Positions 59,665-64,000 of a stretch of 64,000 nt of DNA are shown here, one piece after another; within the stretch, counting starts at the first letter, position 1, and each line of letters opens with the position of its first letter. The notes under the pieces are model-generated. The model ran no database searches, was not told the origin of the DNA, and saw only the letters and a program-made list of their open reading frames with translations. The stretch is from Spectribacter hydrogenoxidans (lineage in GTDB: Bacteria; Pseudomonadota; Gammaproteobacteria; Nevskiales; Salinisphaeraceae), in assembly GCF_031846275.1 (NCBI RefSeq), contig NZ_JAVRIB010000012.1, positions 55,660 to 119,659 of the forward strand. The letters are read 5' to 3'. A program made the translations under genes and the position numbers.

Positions 59665-60936
59665 TCAGTCGGCGGCTGCCAGTGCTTGCTCCAGGTCCAC
59701 GATCAAATCGTCCACGTGCTCGATACCGATCGACAGCCGCACCATATCCGGCGTGACGCCGGCGCTGGCCTGTTCGTCCTCGTTAAGCTGGCGGTGGGTG
59801 GTCGCCGCCGGCATGGAGGCGCAGCTCTTGGCGTCGCCGATGTTGACCAGGCGGATGAACAGCTTGAGCGCGTCGTAGAAGCGGACCCCCGCCTCCAGCC
59901 CGCCGTGGATGCCGAAACTTAGGATGCCCGAGGCGCGGCCGTCCATGTAACGCTGGGCCAGGCCGTGGTCGCGGTGGTCGGGCAAACCAGCGTAGTTGAC
60001 CCAACTCACCTGCTCGTGCCCGGCCAGGTATTCGGCGACGGCCTGGGTGTTTTCGCAGATCCGCTGCATGCGCAGGGATAGCGTTTCCAGGCCCTGCAGG
60101 AACATGAAGGCGTTGAACGGGCTCATCGCGCCGCCCATGTTGCGCAGCGGCACCACCCGGGCGCGGGTGATGTAGGCGGCCTCGCCCACGTCCTGAGCGT
60201 AGTTGACGCCATGGTAGGAGGGATCCGGTTCGGTGAGCAGCGAAAATCGCTCGGCGTGCTCCAGCCAGGGGAAGCGTCCGGAATCCACGATTACTCCGCC
60301 GATGGTGGTGCCGTGGCCGCCGATGTACTTGGTGGCGGCGTGCACCACGATGTCGGCGCCGTGCTCGAACGGGCGCAGCAGAAACGGTGTGGGCACGGTG
60401 TTGTCCACGATCAGCGGCACGCCGTGAGCATGGGCGATGTCGGCCAGCTTTTCGAGGTTGGCGATGTTGCCCGAGGGGTTGCCGATGGATTCGCAGAACA
60501 CGGCCATGGTGCGCTCGTCGATCGCGTTGGCGATGCCGTCGAAATCGGTCATGTCGACGAAGCGCACGTTTATGCCCTGGCGCGGCAGAGTGTGCGCGAA
60601 CAGATTATAGGTGCCGCCGTACAGCTCGCTGATGGAGACGATGTTGTCGCCGGCCTCGGCGATCGTCTGGATCGCCGAGGTGATCGCGGCCATACCCGAG
60701 GCCATGGCCAGTGCGCCGACCCCGCCCTCCAGCGCGGCCAGCCGGGCCTCGAGCACGCCGCAGGTGGGGTTCATGATGCGGCTGTAGATGTTGCCGGTGA
60801 CCTTCAGGTCGAACAGGTCCGCCGCGTGCTGGGCGTCGTCGAAGGCGTACGAGGTGGTCTGGTGGATCGGCACCGCCACCGCGTGCTGTTTATCCGGCGT
60901 ATAGCCCTCGTGTAGCGCGATGGTTTCCGGTTTCAT
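59665..60936 (-). CDS. metY: O-acetylhomoserine sulfhydrylase (Cys/Met metabolism PLP enzyme)
   Basis: PLP-dependent O-acetylhomoserine aminocarboxypropyltransferase, 423 residues, making homocysteine from sulfide. The PLP lysine is in VVHAATKYIGGHGTTIGGVIVD. Family blocks are VPIHQTTSYAFDDAQHAADLF, SRIMNPTCGVLEARLAALEGG and ELYGGTYNLFAHTL. The start at 60936 is chosen because the longer frame upstream has no conserved residues and covers the small gene at 60.9-61.1 kb, with which this start overlaps by 4 bases. Confidence 0.9.
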   Translation of the reverse strand: MKPETIALHEGYTPDKQHAVAVPIHQTTSYAFDDAQHAADLFDLKVTGNIYSRIMNPTCGVLEARLAALEGGVGALAMASGMAAITSAIQTIAEAGDNIVSISELYGGTYNLFAHTLPRQGINVRFVDMTDFDGIANAIDERTMAVFCESIGNPSGNIANLEKLADIAHAHGVPLIVDNTVPTPFLLRPFEHGADIVVHAATKYIGGHGTTIGGVIVDSGRFPWLEHAERFSLLTEPDPSYHGVNYAQDVGEAAYITRARVVPLRNMGGAMSPFNAFMFLQGLETLSLRMQRICENTQAVAEYLAGHEQVSWVNYAGLPDHRDHGLAQRYMDGRASGILSFGIHGGLEAGVRFYDALKLFIRLVNIGDAKSCASMPAATTHRQLNEDEQASAGVTPDMVRLSIGIEHVDDLIVDLEQALAAAD

Positions 60937-61145
60937 CGGTGGGACACTCCTTTGTTTGCGTTTTCGCTCTTCGCCTGTTGCAGGATCGTATCCAGATCGA
61001 GCCGGCGGATCGAGCTGATGGCGGCCTCCAGGGCGCCTTCGCCACACAGCCCGGCAATCTCGGCGTCCTCGTAACCGGTCAGCGCGGCCTGCACACAGGC
61101 ATCGCGTACCCGCGCGGCCAGGGACAGGCGATGGTCGTCGTTCAT
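60933..61145 (-). CDS. Small conserved-looking protein of unknown function
   Basis: 70 residues, predicted helical, with no signal or membrane segment. The core VRDACVQAALTGYEDAEIAGLCGEG followed by ALEAAISSIRRLDLDTI has the look of a small conserved helical bundle. It overlaps metY (4 bases, ATGA) and the rnk stop (4 bases), so translation is coupled in both directions and the gene is likely real. I do not recognise the family and assign no function. Confidence 0.6.
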   Translation of the reverse strand: MNDDHRLSLAARVRDACVQAALTGYEDAEIAGLCGEGALEAAISSIRRLDLDTILQQAKSENANKGVSHR

Positions 61146-61561
61146 CGCTTGCCTCCCACGTAGCGCATCCTGGCTTCCGGCTGGTCGCGCACGTCCAGCA
61201 CATGCAGCTTGAGGTTATTGCCGCCGGGTACCTGCCACTCGATGGCCTGGCCCGCCGACAGGCCGAGCAGGGCGCTGCCCACCGGCGCCAGAATCGAGAC
61301 CTTGCCGGGCGAGCCGTCGATGTCTTTCGGGTAGACCAGGGTCAGCTCAAAGCGCGCTCCAGTCTCGGTATTCTCGAACGACACGGTGGAGTTCATGGTG
61401 ACCACGCCCTCAGGGATCGCGTCCTCGTCCACGATCTCGGCACGCTCCAGCTCCCTGCGCAGTTCGGCCAGTCCGGGCGGCGCCTGTTTGCCGGCCTGAG
61501 CCAGCAAGGCGTCGATACGCTCGTAGTCGTGTTCGGTCACGGTAATCGGTACGGATTGCAT
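61142..61561 (-). CDS. rnk: Rnk-like GreA/GreB-family regulator
   Basis: 139-residue protein of the Rnk (regulator of nucleoside diphosphate kinase) family, with a GreA/GreB C-terminal domain that binds RNA polymerase. The N-terminal coiled coil is short (ITVTEHDYERIDALLAQ, LAELRRELERAEIV). The C-terminal barrel shows VTMNSTVSFENTETGARFELTLVYP and ILAPVGSALLGLSAGQAIEW. It lies in a minus-strand run between gdhA (11-base gap) and the small gene. Confidence 0.88.
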   Translation of the reverse strand: MQSVPITVTEHDYERIDALLAQAGKQAPPGLAELRRELERAEIVDEDAIPEGVVTMNSTVSFENTETGARFELTLVYPKDIDGSPGKVSILAPVGSALLGLSAGQAIEWQVPGGNNLKLHVLDVRDQPEARMRYVGGKR

Positions 61562-61572
61562 AGGTTGTCCCT

Positions 61573-62919
61573 CTAAATAACCCCGAATGCCAACATGGCA
61601 TCGGCCACACGGCTGAAACCGGCGACGTTGGCGCCCAATACATAATCCCCAGAATGGCCGTATTCCTCGGCCGTTTCAAAACAGTCGGCGTGGATGTTGC
61701 GCATGATCTCATGCAGGCGCTGTTCGCTGTGTTCGAAGCTCCAGGAGTCACGCGAGGCATTTTGCTGCATCTCCAGTGCGCTAGTCGCCACGCCGCCGGC
61801 GTTGGCCGCCTTGCCGGGCGCGAACAGCACACCGGCCTCGCGGAACAGTCGAACCGCCTCGGGCCGGCATGGCATGTTGGCGCCCTCGGCCACCGCCACC
61901 ACGCCGGATTCGATCAGCGTGCGGGCATCGTCGGCGCCCAGTTCGTTCTGGGTCGCGCAGGGCAGAGCCACGGTGCAGGGAATTTCCCAGACCGTTTTCC
62001 CGGCGACGTAAACCGCCTTGCCGCCGCGGCGTTCGGGATATTCGGCGATGCGAGCCCGCTCGACTTCCTTGATCTGGCGCAGCAGAGCCAGGTCAATGCC
62101 GTCTGGATCATGCACCGTGCCGCCCGAGTCCGAGCAGGCGACTACGCGACCACCGAGCTGATGCACTTTCTGGATCGCGTAAATCGCCACGTTGCCGGAG
62201 CCGGACACGACCACGTTGCGGCCTTCCAGACCGTGATCATTCGCGGCGAGCATTTCCTGCACGAAGTAGGCGGTGCCGTAACCCGTGGCCTCGGTGCGTA
62301 CCCGCGCCCCGCTCCAACTCAGGCCCTTGCCGGTGAGCACGCCCGACTCGTAGCGGTTGGTGATGCGCTTGTATTGGCCGAACAGAAAGCCGATCTCGCG
62401 GGCGCCCACGCCGATATCGCCGGCGGGCACGTCGATGTACTCGCCGATGTGACGATAGAGCTCGGTCATGAAAGACTGGCAAAAGCTCATGATCTCGTTG
62501 TCCGACCGGCCCTTGGGATCGAAGTCCGAGCCGCCCTTGCCGCCGCCGATGGGCAGGCCGGTAAGCGCGTTCTTGAACACTTGCTCAAAGCCGAGAAATT
62601 TGACCATGCCGAGGCTTACCGAAGGATGAAAGCGCAGGCCGCCCTTGTGCGGCCCCAGAGCGGAATTAAAGCCGATGCGAAAACCCCGGTTGATGTGGAC
62701 CTCGCCGGTATCGTCGACCCAAGGCACGCGGAAAATGATCTGGCGTTCGGGCTCGCAGATGCGCTCCAACAATTTCGCATCGATATATTCCGGGTGCCTG
62801 CCCACCACCGGCTCGAGCGTGTCCAGCACCTCGTTAACCGCCTGGTGAAATTCGGGTTCTGCAGGGTTGCGGCTGACGATGTTGTCGCGCAACGCACGCA
62901 GCGAATCGCTTTGACTCAC
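61573..62919 (-). CDS. gdhA: NADP-specific glutamate dehydrogenase
   Basis: Hexameric glutamate dehydrogenase, 448 residues, assimilating ammonia into 2-oxoglutarate. The substrate-binding region KGGLRFHPSVSLGMVKFLGFEQ and the lysine motif LTGLPIGGGKGGSDFDPKG are intact. The nucleotide-binding motif VVVSGSGNVAIYAIQKVHQLGG and CATQNELGADDA follow. An AAGGA ribosome site precedes the ATG at 62919. It is probably the first gene of a run gdhA-rnk-small gene-metY. Confidence 0.95.
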   Translation of the reverse strand: MSQSDSLRALRDNIVSRNPAEPEFHQAVNEVLDTLEPVVGRHPEYIDAKLLERICEPERQIIFRVPWVDDTGEVHINRGFRIGFNSALGPHKGGLRFHPSVSLGMVKFLGFEQVFKNALTGLPIGGGKGGSDFDPKGRSDNEIMSFCQSFMTELYRHIGEYIDVPAGDIGVGAREIGFLFGQYKRITNRYESGVLTGKGLSWSGARVRTEATGYGTAYFVQEMLAANDHGLEGRNVVVSGSGNVAIYAIQKVHQLGGRVVACSDSGGTVHDPDGIDLALLRQIKEVERARIAEYPERRGGKAVYVAGKTVWEIPCTVALPCATQNELGADDARTLIESGVVAVAEGANMPCRPEAVRLFREAGVLFAPGKAANAGGVATSALEMQQNASRDSWSFEHSEQRLHEIMRNIHADCFETAEEYGHSGDYVLGANVAGFSRVADAMLAFGVI

Positions 62920-63023
62920 GTTCTATCCTTTCTTGATTGCCTACGCGGCCGGGCGGCCGCAGGGTTCGGTCCCGTTAGAACGGACACATACGAAAGGCGT
63001 CACAATGGCCCAAAGGAGTGTCC

Positions 63024-63512
63024 ATGTCCAAGCGAAGAAGATTCAGTTCCGAGTTCAAGCGCGAAGCGGTTGAATGGGCGCGTCATCCGGATGTCAGCGT
63101 GGCCTGGCCGCCCGTGGCATTGTCATTGCCACCAACTTGCTCAGCCGCTGGCGACGCGAGATTGACGAACAAGGCCGGACCGCCTTCGGCGGCAGTGGTA
63201 CGCCCCGAGACCGCGCGACGCGGCCACATTCTTCGCCAGGGAATTGAGGTGAAGTACCAGGCGATCCATGCTGGCCGCGGCGACTATCCGGTACGACTGA
63301 TGTGCCGCTGTCTGCGGGTCTCCCACTGGCAAGAAGTGCCACCCAAGTCCTCGTGCACGCGACAATGGCCGGCTACTGAGGCGCATCCGGGCAATCCATG
63401 CCGATCATCTCGGGGTGATGGGACGCCGGCGCATGCACGAAGAACTCGGCTTTGAAGGCGGGAAGGTCAGTCTCAATCGGGTCGCACGCTTGATGCGCAG
63501 CCACGGCATATA
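63024..63512 (+). pseudogene. IS3-family transposase remnant
   Basis: Starts like an IS3-type OrfA (SKRRRFSSEFKREAVEWARHPDVSVA). The trail then shifts frame: LLSRWRREIDEQGRTAFGG appears in a second frame, YQAIHAGRGDYPVRLMCRCL in a third, and RRRMHEELGFEGGKVSLNRV-type sequence in later frames. It ends with RVARLMRSHGI at 63512, losing most of OrfB including the second and third catalytic acids. It is inactive. The left flank (62960-63023), with a GTCC...GGAC inverted motif, may include the element's end. The right end is missing. Confidence 0.85.
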
Positions 63513-63589
63513 AAGTTTTTGACATAATATACATTATGCGTATTAATAAGCGTCACCGTGTTGAAGAGTATGCAGCGACGGATCGCGGC

Positions 63590-63889
63590 TTACGGCATTT
63601 CGAATTCCCCGACGATTACAGCGTTAGCTTCCGCAGCGGCGTGGCGTTCGCCGACTACAGCCTGGTAACCAGCCGAGTTGTACCAGCTTCGCGCCGCCTC
63701 GACAGATTCGAATTCGAGGATTACCGTTCGTGGGCCGTGCCACTGACCCTCGATGACCTCGGGATCATCCTGTATCACCAGCGGCTTGCCGCCCGACTCG
63801 ATGATGGTGGGCAGTGCTTTCTCGACGTAGGCATCGTAGGCCGCCTGGTCGTTAATGACTTCGGTAAATATGACGTAGCCCTTGGCCAT
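63590..63889 (-). CDS. DUF1330 protein
   Basis: 99-residue ferredoxin-fold (dimeric alpha-beta barrel) protein of the DUF1330 family: MAKGYVIFTEVINDQAAYDA, LVIQDDPEVIEGQWHGPRTVILEFES and ARSWYNSAGYQAVVGERH are characteristic. A GGAGGA ribosome site precedes the ATG at 63889. The catalytic role of the family is unclear. It is flanked by the IS remnant on the 3' side. The last 111 bases of the window upstream of it show no gene that I can support. Confidence 0.85.
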   Translation of the reverse strand: MAKGYVIFTEVINDQAAYDAYVEKALPTIIESGGKPLVIQDDPEVIEGQWHGPRTVILEFESVEAARSWYNSAGYQAVVGERHAAAEANAVIVGEFEMP

Positions 63890-64000
63890 GGTTGAATCCT
63901 CCTCCGTGTCTATCAGTTGTTTCTGTTTGTCTCACGTTGCGCCAACACCCGCCAATGCCCGCGCAACCATCTACCAAACCCGTGCCCAGCGTACCAATGC

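Noticed and set aside
61654..63165. 503-residue plus-strand open frame
   Set aside because: Antisense to gdhA, which is unmistakable on the other strand.
63536..63895. 119-residue plus-strand open frame
   Set aside because: Antisense to the DUF1330 gene, which has a ribosome site and family motifs.

Overview
The window is GC-rich chromosomal DNA from a gammaproteobacterium. The gene order sucAB-lpdA / yebC-ruvCAB / ybgC-tolQRAB-pal-cpoB / queE-queC-tRNA-Lys is a standard gammaproteobacterial backbone. The Tol-Pal and Pqi/MCE systems show a Gram-negative envelope. The genus cannot be fixed from sequence alone; a high-GC marine or hydrocarbon-degrading lineage would fit.

Layout. 1-18.3 kb is housekeeping: the 2-oxoglutarate dehydrogenase complex (sucA cut by the left edge), RuvABC, Tol-Pal, queuosine precursor genes, tRNA-Lys, then a TlpA-like thioredoxin, a thioesterase and an AstE/AspA-like deacylase. 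18.3-39.8 kb is an aromatic-catabolic block lying between two minus-strand tRNA-Leu genes (anticodons UAG and GAG). It holds five genes in the order and type of acetophenone carboxylase (apcABCDE-like), a PaaK-type ligase (candidate benzoylacetate-CoA ligase), a thiolase, benzoate-CoA ligase, an alpha/beta hydrolase, a DUF309-like protein, boxC, boxB, a BoxR/BzdR-type regulator, a flavin-dependent halogenase and a DUF1329 protein. The inferred flow is acetophenone -> benzoylacetate -> benzoylacetyl-CoA -> benzoyl-CoA, with benzoate entering through its own ligase, then epoxidation and ring cleavage by BoxB and BoxC. An apc-type carboxylase, known from anaerobic ethylbenzene degradation, is thus wired to the oxygen-dependent box route.

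A repeated operator-like motif, TGCA-NN-ATAG-TGC, occurs upstream of apcA, over the promoter of boxC, as a half-site at the start of boxR, and before a [2Fe-2S] ferredoxin gene at 51 kb. The ferredoxin follows a ferredoxin-reductase gene. No boxA is present in the window, so this reductase/ferredoxin pair is a candidate electron supply for BoxB. This regulon link is the most interesting signal here.

39.9-54 kb carries an SDR, a divergent acyl-CoA ligase, a MaoC pair, pqiABC, a GTPase/DUF2868 membrane pair, the reductase/ferredoxin pair and a large mechanosensitive channel. 54-64 kb is less compact. It has two decayed genes (deaminase and DUF3565), a tight minus-strand operon (two membrane proteins, an HTH regulator, FolE2, a nitronate monooxygenase) divergent from an AhpD-like protein plus a second nitronate monooxygenase across a palindromic operator, a metY/rnk/gdhA group, and an IS3-type remnant. 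No CRISPR array, rRNA, integrase or intact transposase was seen.
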